From assembly GCA_025094145.1 (NCBI GenBank), contig JALLLS010000001.1, forward strand, positions 310,001 to 374,000: a stretch of 64,000 nt of DNA, read 5' to 3'. Shown piece after piece: positions 35,167 through 46,205 of this stretch. Both the position numbers and the translations under genes were made by a program. The notes under the pieces are model-generated. The model made no database searches. It saw only the letters and a program-made list of their open reading frames with translations, and was not told where the DNA came from. Within the stretch, counting starts at the first letter, position 1. Each line of letters starts with the position of its first letter. This DNA is from Spinellus fusiger (Eukaryota; Mucoromycota; Mucoromycetes; Mucorales; Phycomycetaceae).

Positions 35167-35502
35167 TTAACAGGGGCAGAACTCAGTAGAGTGGGGGCCA
35201 GCACAATTGGTACACTTCTTTGCATAGAATGTGGCTTGAGGAGGTGAATTCTGTAGTCCAAACAGAGAAAAGTGCAAGGTGGGCATAAGGTTGGGACGAG
35301 GAAAATCGTTGAGAACCGAAATCTCTGTAACTACTTCTTGCGGTGAGTCGTGGGCAGACTTTTGAGTGAGAGGTCGAGAAGAGGGACTGAAAGGACTTTG
35401 ACGCTTAAGTACTGTCGATATTGGGACTATGCTCTTTCGAATGTGGTCGGTTTTAGAGGCGAGCATGGAGCCAATAAAAGGGATAGAAGTAAGAAAAGCC
35501 AT
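35167..35502 (-). CDS. Small hypothetical protein with a Cys/His C-terminus
   Basis: The frame from the ATG at 35502 encodes 111 residues. It starts MAFLTSIPFIGSM, has a Ser/Pro-rich basic middle (KRQSPFSPSSRPL) and ends KKCTNCAGPHSTEFCPC. The terminal C-x2-C-x4-H-x4-C-x-C pattern resembles a zinc knuckle, but I do not recognise a family. A TATA-like motif lies about 70-80 bp upstream at 35572-35583, which supports a real gene. It stands alone in a repeat-rich region. It could also be the last exon of a larger gene whose upstream part I cannot see. Confidence 0.45.
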   Translation of the reverse strand: MAFLTSIPFIGSMLASKTDHIRKSIVPISTVLKRQSPFSPSSRPLTQKSAHDSPQEVVTEISVLNDFPRPNLMPTLHFSLFGLQNSPPQATFYAKKCTNCAGPHSTEFCPC

Positions 35503-37279
35503 TGGTAAATAATAAGGCTGTGAATAGCAGTGAAAAAGAAACAATAACAAAATACTTCAGTAATATTTCCCCTTTTTATAAGGGCTCCGAAATCATCCGA
35601 ATGAACCAACAAATCACAACTAGCTTACTTAGTCCATGTTGGCGCAGTAGTAGATTACTGTAAAAGTCAATAAACCCTTGGGCTTATTGAATCTCCGGCA
35701 GGATAAAGAAGAAACGGCTCCTTAGATCCGTACAAATGACAAGTCTGCAAGAATTAAGCAATATGTACCACTATTATATTATAGATGGAGAACAATATCT
35801 CTAAAATAGAAGCATTGACACGTTATTCTTTAGAGATTCATCCATGTTATTAGATAAATCTGTGAAGATATGGGATATATATAATAATAATAAAAAGAGT
35901 ATTAGAATAGAATATGCTTTTTATTTATCAAGGTATTCTTTTCTTCTTTTCTTTTGTATAGCCTTCTATTTAAACATAAAGTTGATCTATCACGAACACT
36001 ACTGTATTCACATCGTGTTGATACTGCCATGGTTATAAATAGGCTTGGCATCTTTCTATGGTTGTTAGGGGTTAGTATAGTCTATACACACTGCAATAAC
36101 ACCTCATAGGATAAAACTGTATTTTCTTTTTTAATGAAGAGACAAAGCATTATTTCTCTTTAAAAGAAATGTCATTGGTTGTGCATGGATCAGAACACAC
36201 GTTTTACAATAATTTTAATACTATTTAATTATATTAATATTATCTCAGATAAATAAACAATAAATGGGGAAAAATTACTTCCATTCAACTAAAAGAGAAT
36301 GCGTTAAGTATTAATGATTTGGATGCCTCAAAACAGTGTTAGTAGAAAAGTGCATCATGGGAATATAAAGATACAGCTTAACAAATAAAGAGATCTGAGG
36401 CCTGTCAATACCAAGGAAATATAGCCAGACTTATTGTTTTCTTTCTTTCTTGGCAATCTATTGTTAGAAGAACAGCTAATAACATTAGAATAGTATACAT
36501 TCTAGTTTATTGAATTGAAGTATGGTTTAAACAAATAGTATTCCAACTCTGTTGAATGTAGTGAGCTATTTATGTAAAGAATTAGATGCTTAAAAGAATT
36601 GTATAGTTGTATCGAGTATTGCACCACCTGCATAATTGATCTATCCTCCGCATCTCATTTACAAGATTCTATCCGAGTGTTCCCATTGAACTCATGAGTC
36701 GACTGTTTTCTATTAGCCGACTGCTCGAGATTCATCTCACTAGAAGTTCCTTTATCAATCTTAATGCCCGACATTACACCACATTATCAGTAAGAGGGTG
36801 ATTTATGTTACATTGAATGGCTATTAATATTAAAAATAAGTCACTATCTGCTATTTCTGACCCCAATGAGATGAGAGACATTCTATTAAACGGTATAGAT
36901 TAATCTGGTTCTATAAAATTAAAAAAAAAAAAGATAGACGCATTATAAACAAGGTGATATTTCTATGTCTGTGAGTTTATTCTATCTATTCTTTATGAGA
37001 CTAAAATTCTATTGATCTATACAGAATATCATCTAAATAATTGTTTTATTCTTCAATATTAAGTACATTGAATTATCTTGAATAAAATTGGGAAATTATT
37101 AGACTAGACTATTCAACTTGAAAATCCTTCACAAGTGACCCAATGATTAGATCAATATCAAAAGGAGAAAGTCTAATTATTCTTAGTAGACCCTTAGCCA
37201 ACTTCTCTTTTTTTTCTTTTTTTTTTTAAAAAAAAAAGGCTGATATTTACTTATTTCTATTTCAGAGTTCATTCTATTA
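35503..37279. other. AT-rich gene desert
   Basis: I see no gene with support. There is a moderately GC-richer patch at 36620-36800 (TCCTCCGCATCTC..., GTCGACTG...) that may be eroded coding debris, and A- and T-runs near 36920 and 37210-37240. Confidence 0.45.
35572..35583 (-). promoter_or_regulatory. Possible TATA box of the small gene
   Basis: The minus strand reads CTTATAAAAAGG about 70-80 bp before the ATG at 35502. It is the clearest TATA-like element in this area; function is inferred. Confidence 0.35.
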
Positions 37280-38772
37280 CTACACACCAGGAGATTTTTC
37301 TGGCTTTCAAGAGATAACATACATTCCATTTAAAGAATATGAATATTTCCTTTTTATGAATTTGTGTTTAAAATCAAGGGTTTGCAAGTATCTAAATGAT
37401 TATTTCCTTTTGTAGTATACCTCAATATCAAATTGTATTATCAGTAAAATAGTGTTTATGAATAGCATTGTTAATATCATCTTTGGGTTTTTAGTCCAAA
37501 GGTATACGGAATAGTAGAACTTTTATTTATACTCTGATGTTTATTAAATAGAATTTTTATGTCTTTTATACTTTTATAATGATATAGATTCAGGGGTATT
37601 CTATCAAACTACTATGAACTATCGACATCCCTTGATATTCGATAGAGTTCTCTTCTTAGTTTGGTAATAAACGAGTTCCAATTCTTAAGAGAGTGATCCT
37701 TCCAAATATGGCGAAAAGTCTTCACGACAAATGGATAAAATTGTTTATTATAATAATATAGCTACTACTGTTCTGAGTGTATTCCCTCATGGCAATAGAA
37801 TCCACAACCTAAAAGCCTTGTGATTTATCCTTGAGAGATAGATAAATATGCTCAGGAGTATACCTTAGACAGCATTGACCTTGTAGATGACCACCTAAGA
37901 CAGACTTGAAAGGAGTCTTTATCTATTAACAATACAATGAGTGCTTTGTGGAATACAATGAGCTCAAGGCGAGATGAAGACACTGCTTACCCTTTTATCT
38001 CAAGAATAGTCCTTGGTGGTGTCTACAAATTCTTTATATTGTTTCGCTTTGTTAATAATGGTACATTACCTTAATTATTTATGCTCATCTTGATAATTAA
38101 TTAAGTGTCAAGTTGTATGAACCTGTAAGAGATGTTGGAATAAGAAGAATGTTGAAGAAAGAAGGGTTCAAAGTGCTTCTTATTGATGAGTTCAAAACAT
38201 CGAGTTTCTGTCCTACCTGTGAGAACGGCAAGCTTGAGAAATCCAAGAAAGTACAAAACCCAAGACCCTTCAGAAGAGAGAAGAACCCCACAGTGACATG
38301 TCATGATCTTTTAAGGTAAAAATATTCTTTTTTTATGTATAAAAGTCAAAGAAAAGGCTAATAAGTTTATTATTTATTTTTATTTAGGTGCAAAAACCAA
38401 CAATGTTTGAAGATCATGACCAAAACTGCTGGAGTTTCTGATGAGATTACTTCTCAACGCTTTTGGAATCGGGACATGGCAGTAACATTGAACTTTCTTC
38501 ATGTTCATCTTTTGAGCTACGAGAAGAAGGCAAACAACCCAAACGCTTTTGTCGATCCAAGACAGTACAGTCTGTTGGTACCAAAAGAAATGAGTCACCT
38601 TTAGCTAGTAGTAGTCGATCCACTAAAACATCAAAAAAGAATCCGGTGTAGTTATCGCTACACTAAACCAAGATACATGTAAGTCTTTTTTGGAACCATA
38701 ATACATTTCTATACTATAATTTCCCAAAAATGTGTCAATACTTTTTGAAAATAGTGTAGTTATTGCTAGGAT
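37280..38772 (+). mobile_element. Fanzor-associated element, copy 2
   Basis: It begins CTACACACCAGGAGATTTTT and has the same order as copy 1 but on the plus strand, so the two form an inverted pair about 14 kb apart. It ends at AGTGTAGTTATTGCTAGGAT, where the MITE at 38757 begins. About 270 bp at 37466-37735 are absent from the other copies and are flanked by ATTGTT on both sides, suggesting a later insertion. Downstream of about 37830 it matches copy 1 almost perfectly. Confidence 0.75.
38113..38604 (+). pseudogene. Fanzor (TnpB-like nuclease) C-terminal fragment, copy 2
   Basis: Exon A (38113-38315, open from about 38102) and exon B (38388-38604) are separated by a 72-nt intron 38316-38387. 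The encoded residues appear identical to copy 1 throughout: DEFKTSSFCPTC, NPRPFRREKNP, HDLLRCKNQQC and RFWNRDMAVTLNF, ending KEMSHL. The frame upstream is closed by a TAA, and no RuvC-I or RuvC-II sequence is present within the element. About 165 bp after the stop lead to the mariner-like terminus and contain a small hairpin, GTGTAGTTATCGCTACAC at 38647-38664. In characterised Fanzor loci the guide RNA overlaps this 3' region; whether any RNA is made here is unknown. Confidence 0.75.
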
Positions 38773-39076
38773 AGGCAGACAGAGTTTGAAATAGTTCATT
38801 TAGACAGCGAAAATACCCTTTTTTAAACACATTAGCCAATTATAGAAATTATGTTATTTTATTGTCCGTGTATTTACTTTTATATCCCAAAAATCTTTAG
38901 GTATATAGAAAGTTATGACCGTCAACCTACACCCCAGAAGATATTTGTGATATAGAAAGAAATATCCTGAGAATAAAATTGTATTACTCTTATGATTGGC
39001 TAATATGTTTGAAAATGACTATTTGCTGTCTAAATACACAATTTCAAACTCTACTTGCCTATCTTAGCAATGACTA
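38757..39076. mobile_element. Mariner-type MITE, almost fully palindromic
   Basis: The left arm starts TAGTTATTGCTAGGATAGGC and the right arm, read on the minus strand, starts TAGTCATTGCTAAGATAGGC. Similarity continues for about 150 bp through AGTTTGAAATAGT, TTTAGACAGC and ATTAGCCAAT, leaving only about 25 bp in the centre. TA lies at both tips, as expected for Tc1/mariner target sites. There is no coding sequence. The arms match the right end of the broken mariner at 23000-23097 and the solo arm at 15584-15745, so that family is the likely source of transposase. Confidence 0.8.
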
Positions 39077-39347
39077 TTGACTTTGCAATTAAACGCTATA
39101 AAGTTGGATATAAAACGAAGAAATAAAGCTAATATTACAACTCGGCCACTGCATTTATTGTTTAACTTTTTTTGTAGGAAGACAACATAGGCCTTGAAGG
39201 TTATATTGTTTAACATAAGGTGTTATCCTTAAGCCCACAGTGTTTGAAGTGCAGACACACTTAATTGAATTTAATACTTGCCGAAAATTGAATAAAAAAA
39301 AACATTCTTGTATAAAATTCTTCTAAATAGTGTTAAACCAACACAAC

Positions 39348-40309
39348 ATGTCAGATATATTTTCAGAAACTCACACTTGTGGAGAATATAATAAAACAGA
39401 AGATAAAAAGCTATGGGTCAATTATTACCTGTTGAAGACTGGATTAAAGTTGACTGTCATCGCAAACGTAGTTGAGATGGATAAGCCCACAGTTCAAAAT
39501 AATATTATAAAGATCAAAGAACATAGATTATTATTACGTTTAAAGAGTCATGGAAAACCCCAAAAAAGTAAATGAGAGGAATCTCAGACACTTGGCAAAG
39601 TTCATCAGAAAGGATCCATGTGCCTCATACGATCAGCTGAAATTAGAACTATCAAAGTTTGAGATTGATATATGTATAAACACCCTTATCAGCTACTGTA
39701 AGCAGTTAGTTTTCTGGATATTTCTCTCCAGCTTACAAGCTATCCTTAACTGCAAAACACAAGGAAAGATGGCTTTGTTAGGCTAAGGAACATTTCAATT
39801 AAACAAACAAACAAACAAACAAACAAACAAACAGTGGAGAAGTGTCATGCTTTGGAGCTGTTTCTGGGCTAATGGATTTGGTCCATTAGTCTTTGTTAAT
39901 GGCACTAAAAACTAAGACGGATACATCAAAATTATGGCTGGTGAGTTCCATCCTTGGTTCATGGAATTACATCAGAAATAGAACAAATAACTTCTGTTAT
40001 AATAAAAGAGTGCTAGCTGTCATACTGCGGCCTATAGTATATAGTGGAAAGAGACATATCAAATCAGGGTACTTTGATTACTGGCCCTCAAAAATACCAT
40101 ACTTGTACCCAGTTGAACATGTCTGGTGGGCCTTGGAAAAACGAATTGAAGAAAGAAGAGTATCTCTTACAAATATTGAAAGTTTAAAGACTCTAATTAC
40201 AGAAGAGTAGGAAGGAGTTGGTGTTGAACTTGTACAACAATTAGTTTAGAGTATGGCAGATAGATACTATACAGTCATTGATGCCAAAGAAGGCCATACA
40301 AAATACTAA
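39348..40309 (+). pseudogene. Broken mariner/Tc1 transposase, second copy
   Basis: It starts MSDIFSETHTCGEYNKTEDK at 39348, with an HTH-like stretch (LTVIANVVEMDKPTVQNNI). The frame changes at 39550 (ENPKKVNERNLRHLAKFIRK). Later parts retain CFWANGFGPLVFV, SASCHT, FDYW and PVEHVWWALEKRIEERR. The last fragment ends KYxx at 40309 like the copy at 21.9 kb, with which it shares many residues. Stops, frameshifts and a (AAAC)n run at 39801-39832 show heavy decay; the second catalytic Asp motif is damaged. Confidence 0.8.
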
Positions 40310-41113
40310 TTATATTATTATTTTATTCTTGATAATTAAAGATACCAAGCTTTATTGTTCTTAAGTTTGAACATATCCTTAATATTTCGTCCTGAAATCT
40401 ATCTTCAAAAGTATTAAATTCGATTGAGTGTGACTAATAGAGATAGAGTTGTAGAAAAGAAATAATCTAATAATCAGTCAATGGCTAGTTATGTTATCAC
40501 TGTGATTACAACAAAAACAAACATACTTAGTTACTACCTAAAAATCTTAAGAGTCTCCTCTACATTTGATTCAGTGTTTTTTCTAACATTTTCTTGCTCT
40601 GATATCGGTGTGTTTTGAAAGGATTTATTATTATTAATAATGGACCGCATACATAAAAAGATAGGCATAAGTGGGTCTTCCATATAGCAGATATCAACAT
40701 TTTTGATGCTGTCAATGACCTTGGTCGACTTGATAAAGCTCTCTTTGTATTATTATTTTTTTCAATAAAACATGTATATTGCCTGCTCTATTGTAACAAT
40801 AACCATAGCTTTACTGATGTAACAAAGTAGAGAAGGTAGAGAGAGAGAGAGAGAGAGAAAAGAACTGAGCATTACCCTTCCTATTAAATCTCTGAAAGGC
40901 ACCCACAAGCGACCACCATCGCCCACTAAAACCACCAGGATACTACCTATATCCTATGCTAGGACTGCTCAAAGAAGTGTCCCTACCACCTTCCTAACCA
41001 AGTTGCATGTGAGCACACTGCCTCTTCTTCTCACTATGGTCACCTCACTGTGGCCTAGTATCATTATCCTCCGACATTGCACTCATTGACTCTCTCTTTA
41101 GTCTCTGTGACCG
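40310..41113. other. Intergenic, mixed repeat debris
   Basis: AT-rich sequence followed from about 40880 by a more GC-rich stretch continuous with the LINE relic. A (GA)n run lies at 40839-40858. No gene is seen. Confidence 0.4.
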
Positions 41114-41760
41114 TTGTATTACTGCTACAGTAGTGCATGCCAACATACTCTCTCCTCCTATCCGCATTTGTGTGGTGTATGCACTCTTCACTTCACTCGC
41201 TTGTTTTTTATTTCTCTTTTCTCAACAATTTCATCTTGCTGGAGGATCTCAACTGTGCACATTCAGCTACAGCATGTTCAGGATCAACTCCTCGACAGCA
41301 TGATGCCCTGGGCTATGAAGGAAGCTATAGCTAGCATTCATGAGCAGCTGTTTACACTGAACCCAACAGATCTAGCAGTTATAAATTATCTTCCAAGCAA
41401 TCCACATGTGTCAGTCTGCTGCCAAAGAGAGAGAGTATTTGTCCTCATTAAAGAATTGGCGTCCAATGGCACTCATCAATACGGATGCTAAGGTGTTTAA
41501 TCGTCTCTTGAGCTCCTGTCTTCTCCCTGCTGCTGGTCCACTCCTATCGCCCTACCCAACTTGTTTTGTGAAGGGTTGCTTCATTGCTGATCTAAATGTT
41601 AACTAAGATGTCGATGGACACTTATTTTTCCCTTTTCCACAGTTAAGAGGCTTGTGTCAATGGGATCCATTGTCGCCTGCTCCACGACACCCAATATTCT
41701 GGCATCTGCCCTTTTTTTTGAGTGGAGTGTCATTGCCCACTTGGTTACCCATACTTTTAC
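41114..41760 (+). pseudogene. Non-LTR retrotransposon (LINE) reverse transcriptase relic
   Basis: Three frame-shifted pieces follow the order of a LINE reverse transcriptase: an upstream helical stretch (PWAMKEAIASIHEQLF), then LKNWRPMALINTDAKVFNRLL and FVKGCFIADLN (motifs 1-2, normally NWRPISLLN and GFIPGR), then near 41660 QWDPLSPAP (normally QGDPLSPLL). The catalytic FADD region is not recognisable. It is a short, decayed fragment probably of an L1/Tad-type element. Confidence 0.75.
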
Positions 41761-42320
41761 AGTATCAGATCACACATTGACATGATCATCGGTCGCCCTA
41801 TTCATTGATATACTTGGGCTTTCCTTTGTACTCTTCCCTGTCACCCTGATCTTCCTACTGTCTTTTTCTCTCTCTTTCTCTTTCTCTTTAGTTGTGTTAT
41901 GTTTGCTCTCTGTAGACACCCCTAGGCCTTTATTTTTTCAATGCCACCCCCCTTTAACCCTGTCCATGTTTTGATGAAAGCATATTGCTTAGTCTCCAAG
42001 CTGCAAGCTGAATTGGACTTTAAAGATTAACTTATAAAACACAAAAACACAAAAACACAAAAAATAGCTACAGAATAGAAAAACACAAAAACAAGAGTTA
42101 TGATATTTCCTTAGATGGTAGATTCACAATAAAAAGGAGCACTTCCTTTACAAAGAAATAGGAATCTGTAGTTGTGTCATCTATCTCTGAAAATGATGTA
42201 TGTATGTGTTCATTTGTATTCATCAGTGTAGATATGTATTTTTAAAGTGTAAATAAAACTCAAGTCATTGACATCCATACAAAAATAAATAAATAAAATA
42301 AATAAAATAAATAAATAAAA

Positions 42321-42355
<35 letters not shown>

Positions 42356-42379
42356 AATAAATAAAATAAATAAATAAAA

Positions 42380-42434
<55 letters not shown>

Positions 42435-44286
42435 AAAGGATTCTTTAGTGTAAAAGATACACAAAGACAAAAGAGGTATTTCAAAAAGGGTTTACAGTAA
42501 AGTTCATTCACAACCCTCCTATTGAGTATTACAAAATGAAGGACTCAACTCTCTTCTCTACCAAAAGTGGATTTCTATCTGTAGATAAGCATATACATTT
42601 ACGTATTTCCAGCTGCCCTTTGCATTTCTATAGATTGGTGATGCAATTATCTATTTGTGTTTGTCTTGCACCTGTTGCAGATAGAGAGATAACCCTTTGT
42701 AAGTGACTCTTTATTTACATCTCGTGTGCCTATTTCTAGTGTGTAGACTCAAGCGTAGTTGTTGAGGTTGTTGAGATTGTTGAGGTTGGAGGGGCAGATC
42801 GACAGATAAGCAAATTCATACACTTTTGTACACAAATAGATCAGTAGATACAAAAGTTTATTGACACAAGTTGATATATTTATATCACATGATCTAAACT
42901 ATAGTATAGATATTGAAATACCAAAGAACTCTACGCTTTTACTTTAAAGAAAACCTTTTTATTATTATTTTGCACTGTGTTCTTGTATCAAAAAGTGACT
43001 TTTAACAAAAAGACGATTCAAGTAGCACATGTTTTCTATTTATCTTTTCTATGTTTAAAAGACAGCTTTTTCCTTTTCCTTCTATTTCTATTTCTATTTA
43101 TACTCATCCACTGATTTACCTACATTTAATAAATTAATAAGCACTACATAAACTATAGAATGACACATCCACAGAGGGTTGTCCATTCTTAAAAGGCATT
43201 TCAACTTAACAAACCCTGCCTGTCTATCTACACTACCCTGTCCTAAAGAAGAATCAGCAAAAGAAGTGGCTGTTGTTTGTCTATTTTATGTATTCCTCCA
43301 CAAGACAGGTGGGGTTGCACTGACAGTATGAACGAAATGACATCATGTCTATCAAGGCACAATGCTAAAGAATAATATCTCATCTTGAGTACAATGCGTT
43401 TTTCATTATTATCGTGAGTTCAGTGGCCTCAGTAACCAAGGACTGAGTTCATCTCGTACAAACACTGTCTCCTGGACTGCAGACTACCCACACACCCACT
43501 CTTATGTATTAGAAAGAATAAGAAAAGAATAAGAAAAGAGACAGACAGGTACACACTCCTTCACAGAAGACTATGTACAAGACTTGGCTGACATATGAAG
43601 CATGGGCCTGGTTTTTTATTTAAAGAATAATATAGAATAGTATAGAATAATATAGAATAGACAGCAGAATAATATAGAATAGACACTGGATAACAAACAA
43701 CAACAACAACAAAATCTAACCAACCATATTCACCTAGAATACGCGGGTCTTTCTGTTCTTTCTTTTGAAGTCTGTGTTATGGTTGAGGTTGAATCAGCGG
43801 AATGTTGGGTTGATTGGTTATACGTCTTTACAACATGTGGTTCTGTATGACTTGTGATTAATATTTCCCTCATTTTTGTGATGGGAATCCCACTTTTTCA
43901 TCTCATGACATATGTCAGGATAGAAAGAGAAAAGTGTTAAAGGAGGCCCAATAAAGAGAGGGCAACACAGACAAGATTGTTGCTGACATCCTGTCCACCA
44001 ATCACACAAAGACAAATAAAGTAAAACAAGGGCAGGGAGTATGAATAAGCTAATTTTCTACTACAGTAGGAATGTACATCCAAACGAACAACGAATATAA
44101 ATTATTTTGTTGTATCTTATTTGTTGCCTTGTGTTGCTGCAGTGCAACATTTCCATTATAAAAAAGAAGTAAATTATTAAATACAGTCAATAACAGTCAA
44201 TAATAGTCAATAACAACTAATAATATAGTAAAGAATAAGAATAAGAATAAGAATAAGAATAAGAATAAAAAAAAGGGATGATTTTC
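41761..44286. other. Repeat-rich gene desert
   Basis: About 2.5 kb with no supported gene. It includes an ATAA microsatellite (separate entry), small repeats such as (AACACAAA) near 42035-42060, TATAGAATA repeats at 43630-43685, and an AAGAAT run at 44232-44268. Leftward open frames at 42210-42511 are only translations of the ATAA repeat. Confidence 0.5.
42282..42436. repeat. ATAA microsatellite
   Basis: About 155 bp of AAAT units with occasional extra A residues (AAATAAAAT) are read directly. Confidence 0.95.
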
Positions 44287-44850
44287 TTTTTTTCTACTAG
44301 TAGCAAAGTGGTTATTCTATCGAGCAACCCATACAAAGCAAGGATTTATTCTCCTTCTGTTACGCTATCATTCAGAGTGGATCCAAATAAGGAAGGATTC
44401 ATTTCCCTACGCCTAGCTCTCTTTAAAACGCAGTCCACCCTTTATGGCCTCAACCTGAAAGTGTGCCTTTTCATATCTTCATACAATATAATAGTAACTG
44501 TCTTGTCCTAATATGAAATAAATTGTTTTTTATTTCCTATTAAAAAGATATAAATTTAATCTATCAACTAAAAATAACTGAATCAGCTACAAAAAAATGT
44601 ATCCGTTACAAACAAATATATCTATTACAAACAAATGTATCTATTACAAACAAATGTATCTATTACAAACAACTGTAAGCTGAGACCATAAAGGGTGGAC
44701 TGCGTTTTAAAGAGAGCTAGGCGTAGGGAAATGAATCCTTCCTTATTTGGATCCACTCTGAATGATAGCGTAACAGAAGGAGAATAAATCCTTGCTTTGT
44801 ATGGGTTGCTCGATAGAATAACCACTTTGCTACTAGTAGAAAAAAAGAAA
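44287..44850. repeat. Foldback element with about 170-bp inverted arms
   Basis: The left arm (44287-44453) and right arm (44681-44850) are near-perfect reverse complements, from CTACTAGTAGCAAAGTGG at the outer ends to CCTTTATGG at the inner ends. The outer tip itself holds the palindrome CTACTAGTAG. The 227-bp centre contains four tandem copies of about 19 bp (CTATTACAAACAAATGTAT) at 44590-44672. The arms do not resemble the mariner/MITE family. Open frames in both arms are mirror images and not genes. Confidence 0.85.
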
Positions 44851-45154
44851 AAGAAATAGAGAAACTAAAATTAAATCTATAAAAGAGAGTGTGAAGTGTT
44901 TTTCTCTCTTTTTTTTTTTCTTTTTTTTTTTCTGATTCTCTTCATAGATAAAGCTAGTAGTTCATTCTCCAATTAGAATAGACTCTGCTGAATCCCCGAT
45001 GCTATTTCTAATCGTTATCATCATAAGCAAGTTTTAGCTGATAACTTATTTCCCATCAATTACCTAATTTAGTAAAATTTATATGTTCTGTGTTACAAAT
45101 ATAAATCAGACATAGAGTCACGCTTTTTACAGAATATCTCACAGAGGAGTTCAT
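44851..45154. other. Intergenic, low complexity
   Basis: Pyrimidine tract at 44903-44935 and otherwise featureless AT-rich sequence. No gene is seen. Confidence 0.4.
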
Positions 45155-45397
45155 AGTGTAGTGTGGTTAAGTATAATATAATATAGTATGATGTAGTATA
45201 GTGTAGTATAGTGTAGTATGATGTAGTATAGTGTAGTATGATGAAGTGTAGTATAATATAGTTTACTATAGCACAGTATGATATACACTATAACACAATA
45301 CAGTATAACACAATACACTACACTATACTACACTATACTACACTATACTACACTATACTACACTATACTACACTATACTACACTATAACACAATACA
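45155..45397. repeat. Palindromic minisatellite (GTAGTATAGT / ACTATACTAC)
   Basis: The left part repeats GTAGTATAGT-like units and the right part repeats ACTACACTAT-like units, its reverse complement. The two halves can therefore pair into a long imperfect hairpin centred near 45275. Read directly from the sequence. Confidence 0.85.
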
Positions 45398-46205
45398 GCA
45401 TGGTTTACAAGTCACTCCTCTTCCTCCCTTTTCTTCTCTCTCTTTCTCTTTTTCTATAACTATAGCCCCATCTACTGAAAATAGAGAACTACAAATGACT
45501 CATCATTAATACATTTTACCAATAAAAGGAACTCCTGGATGGTTTTGTCTAGGGTGCTGTATCCACACCCATCCAATACAGTAGATAATTGAGTAAGAAA
45601 GTCTCCTGCTTAGGATTTAAAGGAGAAAAAGTCCACCTTGTCCATTGCAGTACTATTCAGCAGACGCAGCCAATGACAAGGGCAATGGAAGAGAGTGAAG
45701 CAGAGTATGACGTAATACATAGGTAGCACCTATTTTTTTAGTAAATTTAGATATATTGTAGTGTGTTTTTGATATCGCGCTTTCTTGCCTTGTTTATTTC
45801 CGTGGGTCGCTCATTTGTGCACTGTGTTTGTGCTGTAGATTAAGAGTGAGTGGAGTGGAGTGGAGTGAGTGAGTGGAGTGAGTGGAATGGAGTGGAGTGA
45901 GTGAGTGGAGTGAGTGGAATGGAGTGGAGTGTAGTTTGTTTATTTTTATTACCCTTTTTTAATATATATATTTTACATTTTTTATATTTCTTATATTTCT
46001 TATATTTCTTATATTTCTTATATTTCTTATATTCTATTTTTCTGCCTTCTTATATTCTATTTTTCTGCCTTTCTGCCTTTCTATTATTTTATTTTTCTAT
46101 TATTATTATTATTTTATTTTGCCTTACTAATTATTCTCTTTCTTTGTGTATATAATTATTATATATTACCAGAGAAAGAATCCATAAAATTACTATCGCA
46201 ACCCC
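45398..46205. other. Promoter-side region of the Myb/SANT-like gene, with minisatellites
   Basis: Two tandem arrays dominate the second half: GAGTGAGTGGAGTGGAGT-type repeats at 45841-45935 and TATATTTCT repeats at about 45975-46030. A GATATCGCGC motif lies near 45771. The promoter of the gene starting at 46206 must be here. Confidence 0.5.

Noticed and set aside
42210..42511. Leftward frames of repeated Leu-Phe-Ile-Tyr
   Set aside because: Pure translation of the ATAA microsatellite.
44278..44825. Two identical short proteins on opposite strands
   Set aside because: They are the two arms of the foldback repeat, with no initiation context or known domain.
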